Part shown: positions 17,112-26,323 of the stretch, piece after piece | How positions within the stretch are numbered: the stretch's first letter is position 1 | Layout: every line of letters begins with the position of its first letter | From: Corallococcus silvisoli | GTDB taxonomy: Bacteria; Myxococcota; Myxococcia; Myxococcales; Myxococcaceae | Length of the DNA stretch: 64,000 nt | Direction: 5' to 3' | NCBI RefSeq assembly: GCF_009909145.1 | Contig: NZ_JAAAPJ010000011.1 | Location: 124,001-188,000 of the forward strand | Translations under genes and position numbers: made by a program | Notes under the pieces: model-generated | The model's input: only the letters and a program-made list of their open reading frames with translations | What the model was told of the DNA's origin: nothing | The model's database searches: none

Positions 17112-18061
17112 AGCTGCTCGGACGGGACATTCCCACGGGGGCCCTGGTGGCCCGCATCGAGGAGCGGCTGCGCGTGCGCGGCCTGCCCACGTCGGAGGCG
17201 GCGCAGGTGCCGGACGACGGCGTGGAGCCGCGCGTGGATCCGCTGTCGTTCAACATGCACGCGCTGGAGGACAATGCGGACACGACGCGCGCCCTGCCGC
17301 TGCACACGCACCGAGGGGGGGCGGGCCGGGTGGTGCTGCTGGCCAAGTGGGCCTTCCGCAAGTCGTGCCAGGTGTTGATCAACGAGACCCTGGGCAGGCA
17401 GCGCGTGTTCAACGGGCTGGTGCGCGACTCGTACGCCCAGCTCTCCGCGGAGGTCCTGAGGCTGCGCCGAGAGGTCGACATGCTGAGGGCCCAGGCCGCG
17501 CGCGCACCGCAGGTCGAAGCCCCCCGGCCGCCCAAGCTCGCCCCAGACACCGGCTCCGAGCGTCCGCCGAAGCCGCCGCCGCACGGGGAGCACGCCCGTC
17601 CTCCCAAGCCGCCCCCCGATATCGATTACGGACGGCCTCAGAAGCCGCCGCACGGGGAGCACGCCCGTCCTCCCAAGCCGCCCCCCGCTATCGACTCCGG
17701 ACGGCCTCCGAAGCCGCCGCACGGCGAGCACACCCGTCCGCCCGAGGCCGGACCGGGTCGCTCCCGCCCAGGAGACAAGGCCCGAAAGCAGGCCCGTGCC
17801 TCCTCTCCCGAGCCGGGGCAACAGGCTGCCTCGCGAAGCCCCGTGCACTCCACGCCGCCACGGTCCGTCGCTGCTCGCGGAACCCCCGCGCCCACCTCCC
17901 GTCCGTCAGGGCGAGCCCCGCGTGAGCCCACCGCATCCGCGCCCCGCCCGTCGAAGCCTCCTCGCGCGCCCCTGGAGCAGACGCCTCGCCCGGAGGGGGG
18001 CGCGGCCCCAGCCGCTTCGCGCCGCTCCCGTGCGAAGCGGGGCGGCGCGAAGAAGCCCTGA
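17108..18061 (+). CDS. Pro-rich repeat protein linked to glycosyltransferases
   Basis: Encodes 317 residues starting at an ATGA overlap with the double glycosyltransferase gene, so translation is probably coupled. Residues 1-115 look folded (MKLLGRDIPTGALVARIEERL, LSFNMHALEDNADT, KWAFRKSCQVLINETLGRQ). They resemble the N-terminal segment of myxobacterial glycan methyltransferases, but no SAM-binding motif follows. A short coiled coil (LSAEVLRLRREVDML) leads into a disordered Pro/Arg/Lys-rich tail holding 23-residue repeats (17561-17743) and a very basic end (SRRSRAKRGGAKKP). It could be an adaptor or scaffold for the glycosyltransferases; that is inference from context only. Confidence 0.7.
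   Translation: MKLLGRDIPTGALVARIEERLRVRGLPTSEAAQVPDDGVEPRVDPLSFNMHALEDNADTTRALPLHTHRGGAGRVVLLAKWAFRKSCQVLINETLGRQRVFNGLVRDSYAQLSAEVLRLRREVDMLRAQAARAPQVEAPRPPKLAPDTGSERPPKPPPHGEHARPPKPPPDIDYGRPQKPPHGEHARPPKPPPAIDSGRPPKPPHGEHTRPPEAGPGRSRPGDKARKQARASSPEPGQQAASRSPVHSTPPRSVAARGTPAPTSRPSGRAPREPTASAPRPSKPPRAPLEQTPRPEGGAAPAASRRSRAKRGGAKKP
17561..17743 (+). repeat. In-frame 69-bp (23-residue) repeat, 2.6 copies
   Basis: Units begin at 17561, 17633 and 17702; the first is one codon longer. Each encodes a pattern close to RPPKPPHGEHARPPKPPP followed by an IDYG or IDSG turn. The copies are nearly identical at DNA level, suggesting recent slippage or duplication. They lie in the disordered tail of the Pro-rich protein. 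Confidence 0.85.
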
Positions 18062-18079
18062 CGACGAAGCGCGCCCCCG

Positions 18080-19972
18080 TCAGGGGAAGCGATAGACCGT
18101 CACGTAGCCGTCCTGGTGCACCAACACGCCCCCCAGCTCGTCCTCGATGAACCGGTGACGGATGGGGTGGAAGAGGTGCGTCACGTACCACTTGAAGTGG
18201 TGCTCCTTCAGGTAGCGCCGCATCTCCTCGCGCTCCTGCGGAGAGACGGTGCCGAACGCGTTGCGCATCCCTTCCGCCGCGCGAATCAGCCGCGAGTCCA
18301 CCATCGCTGACTCGCGCACCGGCAGCCGGGACAGCCGCGCGAAGGACACCGGCTTGCCGTGGTAGATCTGCTCCCACTGCCCCTGGACGTTGTCCGTCAG
18401 CACCGCCGCGGGCATCGGCGCGTCGCGAATCTCGTCGAACACCTGCGGCAACCGAGGCACCGGGGGGACCGGCATCAGGAGGCCCCGGTACTCCACGTTC
18501 GGCACCAGCGCCACCGCGAGCGCCACCGCCACGCCCAGCCGCGCATCCCGCCGGGACGCCCACGCGCCCGCATGCGCCGCCGCGAACGCCACCAGCACCG
18601 CCAACGCCAGGAACGTGAGCAGCACGAAGCGCATCGGCATGCCGCCCCGTGAGAACAGCGGCACCACCTGCTTGAACACCACGTACGGCATCGGGATCTG
18701 GACCTTGAGGGGCACGTTGAACGCCGTCAGCGGCTCCGACAGCGCCAGCCAGATCGACACCGCCATCAGCAGCAACACGTCCCGCCGCCACACCCGCTCA
18801 CGCCAGGCCGGCATCAGCGCCACGGCCACGAAGAGGGCGATGAGCAGCACCACCGGCGACACCCGGTCCTCCATGCCGATGTTGAGCACCGTGCCCATCG
18901 ACAGCACGGCGAACCCCAGCCCCAGCCCCAACCACCGGCGCCCGTCCGGGACTCCGCGCCACAGCGCGAAGACGGCCAGCAGCGGCGTCACCCACCCCAC
19001 GAAGGTCCCGGACTCCTCCGCGTTGCCAGACATCTTCGCGCGCAGGAGATCCTGGGCGAAGGCGCGGGCCTTCTCGGGCACCTCCGTCATCCACGCCGAG
19101 CGCGTATCCGGAATGAAGAACGCATACAGGTCCGTGAAGTAGTCGGAGTCGCCGTGGTGGATCTGCAGCGGGGCGGGAAAGGCATGGAGCAGCAGCGGCA
19201 CCATGGGCGGCACGCACGCGAGCCCCGCGGCCACCCCCGCCACCACCGCGCGCCGCACGACCGGATCCTTCCACGTGTCCACGGAGAACAGCGGCCCCCG
19301 CTTCCACCGCTCCGCCACCACCCACAGCAGCGAGAAGAGCGCGATGTAGACGAGGTAGTAGTAGTCACACAGCAGCACGTACAGCGCGCACAGCGCCAGC
19401 CCCACCAGCCACTTGCGCTTGCCCTCGTCCAACCAACGGAAGAAGCAGAGCAGGTACAGCGGCAGCCCCTCCAGCGCGGAGAGGTTCAGGTGCGCGATGG
19501 CGTGGTCCAGGTGGTAGCGCGAGAAGTTGAACACGCACGCGCCCGCCAGCGCCGCCGCCGCCGAAAGCCACGGCCCGTGGCCCGCGCGCTCCAGCAGGTA
19601 GCGCAGCAGCAGCCACGACGTGTACCCCGTCAGCACGAACGAGCCGAACAGCACGACGTTGTACGCCGTCTCCACCGGCATCCACGGCAGCAGCACGACC
19701 CCCCAGAGCGTCTTCGCGGGCGCGAGCGTGTGCCAGTACAGCTCCGCCCCCAGCGGCCAGTGCAGCAGCGGCGCGAAGAACGGATTCTGCGGCTGCACCC
19801 AGAGCGCCTGGCGCATCCACCACAGGTGCCACATGTTCATGTAGACGTCTTCGCGCCCGCCCAGGACGAAGCCCTTCAGGTGCGACAGCAAGGGCCAGGT
19901 GTGGAACACCGACAGCGCGAAGAACGCGAGCAGCACCAGCGGGTGGAGCACCCGCCGCATCAAGGGGGACAT
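18080..19972 (-). CDS. Polytopic membrane protein, GT-C glycosyltransferase-like
   Basis: Encodes 630 residues with roughly 10-12 hydrophobic segments. The first is at residues 9-25 and later clear ones include LCDYYYLVYIALFSLLWVV and VLLTFLALAVLVAFAAAHAGAW. Between segments 1 and 2 lies GGREDVYMNMWHLWWMRQAL, with acidic residues in the first periplasmic loop as in GT-C transferases that use polyprenyl-linked sugars. The C-terminal ~150 residues (LTDNVQGQWEQIYHGKPVS) appear soluble and outside the membrane. It probably transfers a sugar or other group during glycan export, but no diagnostic catalytic motif can be claimed. It follows the methyltransferase gene after 16 bp on the same strand, so the two are likely one operon. 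Confidence 0.75.
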   Translation of the reverse strand: MSPLMRRVLHPLVLLAFFALSVFHTWPLLSHLKGFVLGGREDVYMNMWHLWWMRQALWVQPQNPFFAPLLHWPLGAELYWHTLAPAKTLWGVVLLPWMPVETAYNVVLFGSFVLTGYTSWLLLRYLLERAGHGPWLSAAAALAGACVFNFSRYHLDHAIAHLNLSALEGLPLYLLCFFRWLDEGKRKWLVGLALCALYVLLCDYYYLVYIALFSLLWVVAERWKRGPLFSVDTWKDPVVRRAVVAGVAAGLACVPPMVPLLLHAFPAPLQIHHGDSDYFTDLYAFFIPDTRSAWMTEVPEKARAFAQDLLRAKMSGNAEESGTFVGWVTPLLAVFALWRGVPDGRRWLGLGLGFAVLSMGTVLNIGMEDRVSPVVLLIALFVAVALMPAWRERVWRRDVLLLMAVSIWLALSEPLTAFNVPLKVQIPMPYVVFKQVVPLFSRGGMPMRFVLLTFLALAVLVAFAAAHAGAWASRRDARLGVAVALAVALVPNVEYRGLLMPVPPVPRLPQVFDEIRDAPMPAAVLTDNVQGQWEQIYHGKPVSFARLSRLPVRESAMVDSRLIRAAEGMRNAFGTVSPQEREEMRRYLKEHHFKWYVTHLFHPIRHRFIEDELGGVLVHQDGYVTVYRFP

Positions 19973-19988
19973 AGGGCGCGGAGGGGAC

Positions 19989-20924
19989 TCAGAGGGGCCG
20001 TTCGGCGGCCATCAGCATGTTGTCGCCCAGGTTGAACGGGATGGACCAGTTGGACGGCACGCCCCGCCGCATCAACTCCAGCACCGGCGCCGCGGGCGTG
20101 AAGCTCGCGCCCACCTTCCGCAGCAGGTAGTCCGCGGAGATGATGTGCGTGTACGTCCGGACGTCCGAGACGTGGAAGCCCACCTCCTCCAGCAGCATCG
20201 CCAGGGTGCGGCGGCCGAAATAGAACAGGTGCATGTCCATCAGCCACGGCCACTGCCCGCCCAGCACGCGCGCCAGCAGGCTGCCCGCGTCGATGGTGGA
20301 CAGGTAGATGCGGCCACCGGGGCGCACCAGCTTCAGCGCCGCCTTCAGCTCCTCGCGCGGATCCGCGAAGTGCTCCACCACGTCCCACAGCGTCACCACG
20401 TCGTACTGGAGCCCCCTCGCCGCCAGCTCCTTCAGGGGCACCCCATGCACGGTGAAGCCCAGGCTCCGCGCGTTGCCGGCCGCCCAGCGCGACAGCTCCA
20501 GCCCCTCCGGGCGGAAGCCCGCCTCGCGCGCCACATCCAGGAAGTAGCCACAGTAGGCGCCCACATCCAGCAGCGTGCGCCCCTGGGCGGGCCCCAGCTC
20601 GCGCAGCACGCGGCGGAAGGTGTGGTAGCGGTTGTCCTTCTCCGCGACGTAGAGCGGATCCTCCACGTCCTGGTACGCTTGGAGCAGCGCGTCCGGGGCC
20701 TGGATGGGCCACTGGAACATCATCCCGCAGTCCTCGCAGCCCCAGATGGGCGGGTGGCTCCGGTGGCCAAAGGACGTGCAGTTGTAGGCCGCCGCCCCCT
20801 CGGGTTGGGCGCCGCCCCGCGCCCGGTGCCGCAGCCGCAGGCGCCCTCCCTTGCACAGATAGCAGGCGTCCGGCACGGGGGTGAGGTGGGGTTCGGCGGC
20901 GCGCCGGGCTGCGTTGTCCATCAT
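19989..20924 (-). CDS. Class I SAM-dependent methyltransferase with N-terminal zinc site
   Basis: Encodes 311 residues from the ATG at 20924 (MMDNAARR); another start at 20945 is possible. The N-terminus has a CYLCKGG and a CEDCGMMF pair about 40 residues apart that look like a zinc ribbon. SAM-binding motif I is LLDVGAYCGYFLDVAREAG, and VVTLWDVVEHFADP and GGRIYLSTID mark the core. This architecture is common in methyltransferases acting on sugar parts of polysaccharides and secondary metabolites. With gmd/rmd and several glycosyltransferases nearby, O-methylation of a surface glycan is the likeliest role. Followed directly by the membrane protein gene. Confidence 0.85.
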   Translation of the reverse strand: MMDNAARRAAEPHLTPVPDACYLCKGGRLRLRHRARGGAQPEGAAAYNCTSFGHRSHPPIWGCEDCGMMFQWPIQAPDALLQAYQDVEDPLYVAEKDNRYHTFRRVLRELGPAQGRTLLDVGAYCGYFLDVAREAGFRPEGLELSRWAAGNARSLGFTVHGVPLKELAARGLQYDVVTLWDVVEHFADPREELKAALKLVRPGGRIYLSTIDAGSLLARVLGGQWPWLMDMHLFYFGRRTLAMLLEEVGFHVSDVRTYTHIISADYLLRKVGASFTPAAPVLELMRRGVPSNWSIPFNLGDNMLMAAERPL

Positions 20925-21112
20925 GGCGGCGCACCGTAGCCCCAAGGGCCCACCGCCTCAACACGTCGGAAGGGACAAGCCCGGCCAATGGCGTCCATCG
21001 CGCCATGGCCCTGCCGGACCGTCTGCCCCCTTGCTTTCCGGGCGGCACGCCGCGAAATAGGCCCCCCTTTGGAATCGTTGCTCCAGGTTCACTTCCCCTG
21101 AAGTCCTGTCAC

Positions 21113-24100
21113 ATGCGCGCACTGAACGACCCCGCCTCCGCCCCTCCCTCCACCCTGCACCTGGGCCTGCCGGGATTCTCCTTCGAAGACCTGTACCGCC
21201 CCAGCGGCCTGCGCCGGCTGGCGGAGCGCTTCGACGCGCAGCTCCAGAGCGACGCCCCCGACCTGTTCCAGGCCTTCGACGCCTATCGCAAGTCCGGCGG
21301 CACCGCGCCGTCCGGACCAGCGGAGTCCGACCTGCTCATCCAGGTGGCCCGCCACGTCTCGCGCTTCGTCGCCACCCTGTTCGGCGTCGGCACGGAGTCC
21401 GAGCGGCTGGCCCGCCACCTGCGCGGCGAGCTGCCCCTCTTCGACTTCAAGCGTGAGTTCATCACGCGCCGCGTCTTCAAGAAGGGCGCGCAGGACCGTC
21501 CCGCGCTGGCCGAGTTCCCGTCGCTGGACGGGCGCATGCGCCTGCTGATGCAGCTGGGCTTCCCGGACGCGCTCACCCACGGCGACCTGGAGCGGGGGCT
21601 GGCGGAGTCCATCCTGACGCTGCTCGACATCGAGCGGCTCTACTCCGGCAACCTGCCCCCCGCGCACCAGGACCGCGCCCCCGCCCTGCGCGAGCGCTGG
21701 GCCGCCCTGCGCGCCGCGCTGACCGCGGCCCCCGAAGGCGCGGACGCGTTCGGCTCCAGCCTGGTGACGAAGGGCGACGACGCGGCCGAGCTCCAGGCCG
21801 TGCGCGCGCTCATCTCCCTGGCGGACCGGTGGACGTACGCCCGGGCCCTGCACCCGGAGACCAAGGCGCTCTTCCACACCTGGCCCACGCTGCGGCTGCC
21901 CAAGCCCCTGGTGTTCGACCAGTTGGTGCAGCTGCAGCGCCCGGACGCGCAGCTGGAGGAGAAGACGGAGGGCCTGGAGCACCACCTGCGCCACCGCGAC
22001 GGCTTCAAGCTGACCGACCGCCGGGGCACGCCTCGCGACGTGATGAACGAGGTGGACTACTGCGTCATCTGCCACGAGCGGCAGAAGGACTCCTGCAGCA
22101 AGGGCTTCCCCGCGAAGGACCCGGTGGCGGAGGGGCACTCGTTCAAGAAGAACCCCCTGGGCATCCCGCTCACCGGCTGTCCGCTGGACGAGCGCATCTC
22201 GGAGGCGCACGCGCTCAAGCGCGAAGGGGACTCCGTGGCGGCGCTGGCCATGGTGACGCTGGACAACCCCATGTGCCCGGGCACCGGCCACCGCATCTGC
22301 AACGACTGCATGAAGGCCTGCATCTTCCAGAAGCAGGAGCCGGTGAACATCCCGCTGGCGGAGACGGCCACCCTCACCGACGTGCTGGAGCTGCCCTGGG
22401 GCTTTGAAATCTACGGCCTGCTCACCCGCTGGAACCCGCTCAACATCCGCCGCCCGTACGCCCTGCCCTACGTGGGTCGCAACGTGATGGTGGTGGGCCT
22501 GGGCCCCGCCGGCTACACGCTGTCGCACTACCTGCTCAACGAAGGCTTCGCCGTCACCGGCGTGGACGGCCTCAAGATCGAGCCCTTCCCCGACGAGCTG
22601 GTGGGCCGCAACGGCCACGCGCTTTCGCCCATCCGCGACTGGCGCGCGCTCACGCGGGAGCTGGACGAGCGCGTGCTGGAGGGCTTCGGCGGCGTGTCCG
22701 AGTACGGAATCACCGTGCGCTGGGACAAGAACTTCCTCACGCTCATCCACCTGACGCTCGCGCGCCGCGAGGGCCTGCGCATCTACGGCGGCATCCGCTT
22801 CGGCGGCACGCTGACCCTCGACGACGCCTGGGCCCTGGGCTTCGACCACGTGGCCATCGCCGCGGGCGCGGGCCGCCCCACCATCATCGGGATGAAGAAC
22901 AACCTCATCCGGGGCATCCGCAAGGCGTCCGACTTCCTGATGGCGCTCCAGCTCACGGGCGCCTTCAAGCGCGACTCGCTGGCGAACCTCCAGGTGCAGC
23001 TGCCCGCCATCGTCATCGGCGGTGGCCTCACCGGCATCGACACCGCCACGGAGCTGATGGCGTACTACCCGGTGCAGGTGGAGAAGACGCTGGAGCGCCA
23101 CGAGAAGCTGGTGGCGGACCTGGGCGAGGCGGCCGTCGTCGCGCGCCTGGACGCCGAGGAGCGCGCCACCTATCAGACCTTCCTGGAGCACGGCCGCGCC
23201 GTCCGCGAGGAGCGCCAGAAGGCCCAGGTGGAGGGCCGCTCGCCGGACTTCATCCACCTGGTGCGCGCCTGGGGCGGCGTGAGCCTGGTGTACCGCCGCG
23301 GCCTCACCGAGTCCCCCGCCTACCGCCTCAACCACGAGGAGGTCTCCAAGGCGCTGGAGGAGGGCATCCGCTTCATTGAACGGATGAGCCCCACGGAGGC
23401 GCTGCCGGACGACACCGGCGCGGTGCGCGCCATCCGCTTCGAGCGCATGGTGACGGTGGACGGCAAGCTCAAGGGCAGCGGCCAGTTCTTCGAGCTGCCG
23501 GCGAAGACGGTGTGCGTGGCCGCGGGCACGTCCCCCAACGTCACCTACGAGAAGGAGTACCCGGGCACCTTCCAGCTCGACGAGGCGAAGGAGTACTTCC
23601 AGGGCCACGCCCTGGTGGAGGGCGACGCGGGCTTCACGCTCCAGCCGGTGGAGGCGCAGGAGGACCCCGAGGCGAAGGTGGGCTTCTTCACGTCCTATCA
23701 GCAGGACGGCCGCTTCGTGTCCTTCTACGGCGACAACCACCCGACCTACGCGGGCAACGTGGTGAAGGCCATGGCCAGCGCGAAGGACGGCCACCCGGAG
23801 GTGGCGCGCCTGTTCGCGAAGGAGGTGGCCGCCATGGACTTCCTGGACACGGCCGCCCAGGCGTCACGCGAGGCCGGGCGCGCCTCCCACTTCGCGAAGC
23901 TGGACGAGGCCTTCCTCGCCACGGTCGTCGCGGTGAACCGGCTGACGCCGACCATCGTGGAGGTGGTGGTGCGCGCGCCCTTCGCCGCGAGCCACTTCTC
24001 CCCCGGCCAGTTCTACCGGCTCCAGAACTTCGAGCGGAACGCGCCCGTCGTGGACGGCGTGCGCCTGACCATGGAGGGCCTGGCCCTCACCGGCGCGTGG

Positions 24101-24892
24101 GTGGACAAGGAGAAGGGCCTCATGGGCACCATCGTGCTGGAGATGGGCTCCTCCTCCCGCCTGTGCGCCGCGCTCAAGCCCGGCGAGCCGGTGGTGCTGA
24201 TGGGCCCCACGGGCGCGCCCACGGAGATCGGCCACAACGAGACGGTGGTGCTGGCGGGCGGAGGCCTGGGCAACGCGGTGCTCTTCTCCATCGCGCGCTC
24301 GCTCAAGGCCGCGGGCTGCCGCGTCGTGTACTTCGCCGGCTACCGGCTGAAGTCGGACTCGTTCAAGCAGGACGAGATTGAGGCCGGCACCGACCAGGTC
24401 ATCTGGTCCGTGGACTCCGGGGAGCTGTTGGACGTGCGCCGTCCGCAGGACACGGCGTTCCGGGGCAACGTGGTGCAGGCGATGGTGGCCTACGCGGAGG
24501 GCAAGCTGGGCGTCGCGCCGGTCATCTCCCTGAGCGAGGTGGACCGCATCATCGCCATCGGCTCGGACCGGATGATGCGCGCGGTGGCCGAGGCGCGGCA
24601 CGGCGTGCTCCAGCCGTTCCTCAAGCCCGGACACGAGGCCATCGGGTCCATCAACTCGCCCATGCAGTGCATGATGAAGGAGATCTGCGCCCAGTGCCTC
24701 CAGCGGCACGTGGACCCGGTCACCGGAAAGGAGACCTGGGTCTTCTCCTGCTACAACCAGGACCAGCGGCTGGACCACGTGGACTTCGTCAACTTGAACC
24801 AGCGCCTGCGCGGCAACACGGTGCTGGAGAAGGTGGGCGACACCTTCCTCGCGCAGCTGCTGAAGAAGGCCCCGCAGCTCAAGCGCGTCTAG
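21113..24892 (+). CDS. Large multidomain FAD/NAD(P)-dependent iron-sulfur oxidoreductase (1259 aa)
   Basis: Starts MRALNDPASAPPS at 21113. Residues ~1-300 form a helical domain without a recognised motif. A Cys cluster (CVICHERQKDSC near 320-330, then CPLDE, CPGTGHRICNDCMKAC) resembles the iron-sulfur region of glutamate synthase small subunit-type proteins. Two Rossmann motifs follow, VVGLGPAGYTLSHY near 458 and VIGGGLTGIDTATE near 632. From about 937 there is a ferredoxin-NADP reductase/PyrK-like module (SPGQFYRLQNFE, VVLAGGGLGNAVLFS), ending with CMMKEICAQCLQ and a final Cys for a [2Fe-2S] site. It probably moves electrons between NAD(P)H, flavins and Fe-S centres. The substrate is unknown. 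Monocistronic. Confidence 0.85.
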   Translation: MRALNDPASAPPSTLHLGLPGFSFEDLYRPSGLRRLAERFDAQLQSDAPDLFQAFDAYRKSGGTAPSGPAESDLLIQVARHVSRFVATLFGVGTESERLARHLRGELPLFDFKREFITRRVFKKGAQDRPALAEFPSLDGRMRLLMQLGFPDALTHGDLERGLAESILTLLDIERLYSGNLPPAHQDRAPALRERWAALRAALTAAPEGADAFGSSLVTKGDDAAELQAVRALISLADRWTYARALHPETKALFHTWPTLRLPKPLVFDQLVQLQRPDAQLEEKTEGLEHHLRHRDGFKLTDRRGTPRDVMNEVDYCVICHERQKDSCSKGFPAKDPVAEGHSFKKNPLGIPLTGCPLDERISEAHALKREGDSVAALAMVTLDNPMCPGTGHRICNDCMKACIFQKQEPVNIPLAETATLTDVLELPWGFEIYGLLTRWNPLNIRRPYALPYVGRNVMVVGLGPAGYTLSHYLLNEGFAVTGVDGLKIEPFPDELVGRNGHALSPIRDWRALTRELDERVLEGFGGVSEYGITVRWDKNFLTLIHLTLARREGLRIYGGIRFGGTLTLDDAWALGFDHVAIAAGAGRPTIIGMKNNLIRGIRKASDFLMALQLTGAFKRDSLANLQVQLPAIVIGGGLTGIDTATELMAYYPVQVEKTLERHEKLVADLGEAAVVARLDAEERATYQTFLEHGRAVREERQKAQVEGRSPDFIHLVRAWGGVSLVYRRGLTESPAYRLNHEEVSKALEEGIRFIERMSPTEALPDDTGAVRAIRFERMVTVDGKLKGSGQFFELPAKTVCVAAGTSPNVTYEKEYPGTFQLDEAKEYFQGHALVEGDAGFTLQPVEAQEDPEAKVGFFTSYQQDGRFVSFYGDNHPTYAGNVVKAMASAKDGHPEVARLFAKEVAAMDFLDTAAQASREAGRASHFAKLDEAFLATVVAVNRLTPTIVEVVVRAPFAASHFSPGQFYRLQNFERNAPVVDGVRLTMEGLALTGAWVDKEKGLMGTIVLEMGSSSRLCAALKPGEPVVLMGPTGAPTEIGHNETVVLAGGGLGNAVLFSIARSLKAAGCRVVYFAGYRLKSDSFKQDEIEAGTDQVIWSVDSGELLDVRRPQDTAFRGNVVQAMVAYAEGKLGVAPVISLSEVDRIIAIGSDRMMRAVAEARHGVLQPFLKPGHEAIGSINSPMQCMMKEICAQCLQRHVDPVTGKETWVFSCYNQDQRLDHVDFVNLNQRLRGNTVLEKVGDTFLAQLLKKAPQLKRV

Positions 24893-24893
24893 G

Positions 24894-25574
24894 TCAGCGC
24901 CGCACGCCCGCGAAGGCCTTGAGCATGTCCTGGTAGTTCTTCGTCAGGTCGGCTTCGCGGGTGAGCACCACGTCCACGTTGGCGTCGCCGAAGTCACGGC
25001 GCGCCTCCGGGAGCTTCTGGAAGGCCTCCACCTGGCGCCGCATGGACTCCACCTGCGGCGCCAGCTCCTGCTGCTGCTCCACGGGCATGCGCGACTGGAG
25101 CGCCTCCAGCTTCTTGAGCTCCTCCTCGTACTGGAGCGTGCGCCCCATCTGCCGCTGGCTGATGACGGCGGTGACGACCTCCGCGATGCGGTTGACCTCC
25201 TCCGTGGACAGCCCCGCCGCCTTGCGCGCGTCCGCCTCCGCCTGGGCCTTGCGCTCAATCAGCTTGAGGCCCGAGCGCGCCGCCTCCAGCGCCTGGGGCG
25301 TGCCCGCGTCCATCAGCGGCCCCATGTCCTGCAGGCCCCGCATCAGCGACCCGTAGACCTCCAGCATCTTGCGCTGGTAGCCCACGTACGCATCCAGCTT
25401 GGCCTTCGTCACGGAGAAGGGTCCGGCCGCGTCGCCGTCTCCCGCCGCCCCACCCTCCAGGCGGGCGACCGTCTCCCCTACCTCGCTGCCCTCCTCCGGG
25501 GTGCCCTCCGTCGGTTCCTTGCGACACGAGGAGAGGGCCAGGACGACGGCCAGACACCACCACGGCTTGCGCAT
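24894..25574 (-). CDS. Hypothetical helical lipoprotein
   Basis: Encodes 226 residues from the ATG at 25574 (MRKPWWCLAVVLALSSC), which has GGAGGTGG immediately upstream; an open frame extends further but adds no plausible signal. The lipobox is ALSSC (Cys17). After an acidic linker the rest is almost entirely helical and charged (KLIERKAQAEADARKAAGL, RTLQYEEELKKLEALQ), suggestive of coiled coil, with no enzyme motif. It is likely anchored in the outer or inner membrane, facing the periplasm. Convergent with the oxidoreductase gene, one base apart. No family recognised. Confidence 0.78.
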   Translation of the reverse strand: MRKPWWCLAVVLALSSCRKEPTEGTPEEGSEVGETVARLEGGAAGDGDAAGPFSVTKAKLDAYVGYQRKMLEVYGSLMRGLQDMGPLMDAGTPQALEAARSGLKLIERKAQAEADARKAAGLSTEEVNRIAEVVTAVISQRQMGRTLQYEEELKKLEALQSRMPVEQQQELAPQVESMRRQVEAFQKLPEARRDFGDANVDVVLTREADLTKNYQDMLKAFAGVRR

Positions 25575-25761
25575 GCCACCTCCACTGAACGCCACCGGCA
25601 TGAGGGCAGTGTATGCTCCAGCAGGCCCCCGCGAGCGGCGGTTCCCGAACGCCTCCCATGGGCAGGCTGTTCCGGGCACTGAACATTCGCCTCATTACCT
25701 TTGACCAACCGGGCCACGGTCATGTACGAACCGCGGTCTTGTCGCGACCGGTGGAGGGACT

Positions 25762-26304
25762 TTGAGGATTTTCCTGGTAAGGCACGGCGATGCGGACGCG
25801 GAGATCCCTGACGGTCTCGGCGACGAGGCGCGCGCGCTGACCGCGAAGGCCCGCGCGAACGTCGCCCTGCACTTCGCGGCGCTGTCGGAGCGCATGGGGC
25901 CCATCAGCCTCATCCTCACCAGCCCGCTGGTGCGCACGGTGCAAACCGCGCAGATCCTCTCCTACTCCACGAAGCATGAAGGCCTCCTGCGCGTTCACCG
26001 CTGCCTGCTGCCGGACATGCCGGTGGGCGCGGTGGAGCCCGTGCTCAAGGAGTACTCCGACGAGAACCTCGTCCTGGTCGGCCACCAGCCCTCCATGGGC
26101 GCGCTGGCGGCGCACCTCTTGGGGATGCAGTCGTTCCCCAAGCCGGTGAACCCGGGCACGGTCATCGCCATGGAGTGGCCGGACACGCCCACCAGCACGG
26201 CGGACCAGGTGCCCGGCGAGAAGGGGGAGAATCCCCCGGCCCAGCACCTGAAGTTCCTGTTCTACGCCGCCCCGGGCCAGCAGGTCCTCGACGTCATCCA
26301 GTGA
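25762..26304 (+). CDS. sixA: Phosphohistidine phosphatase SixA
   Basis: Encodes 180 residues beginning at a TTG: GGAGGGAC lies directly before it and the next residues RIFLVRHGDAD form the family's N-terminal strand and RHG catalytic motif. GHQPSMGALAAHL supplies the second active-site histidine, and LTSPLVRTVQTAQIL is typical of the histidine phosphatase superfamily. In other bacteria SixA removes phosphate from histidine on phosphotransfer proteins (ArcB, or the nitrogen PTS). Here no PTS or kinase gene adjoins. The next gene, 19 bp away, is a frataxin-like gene, so the two may be co-transcribed. Confidence 0.88.
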   Translation: MRIFLVRHGDADAEIPDGLGDEARALTAKARANVALHFAALSERMGPISLILTSPLVRTVQTAQILSYSTKHEGLLRVHRCLLPDMPVGAVEPVLKEYSDENLVLVGHQPSMGALAAHLLGMQSFPKPVNPGTVIAMEWPDTPTSTADQVPGEKGENPPAQHLKFLFYAAPGQQVLDVIQ

Positions 26305-26323
26305 CGTCCCCGGGAGCGCGGCC

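Noticed and set aside
25680..25761. TTGACC near 25703 as the sixA promoter
   Set aside because: No acceptable -10 hexamer lies 16-18 bp downstream; the sequence there is GTACGA-like.
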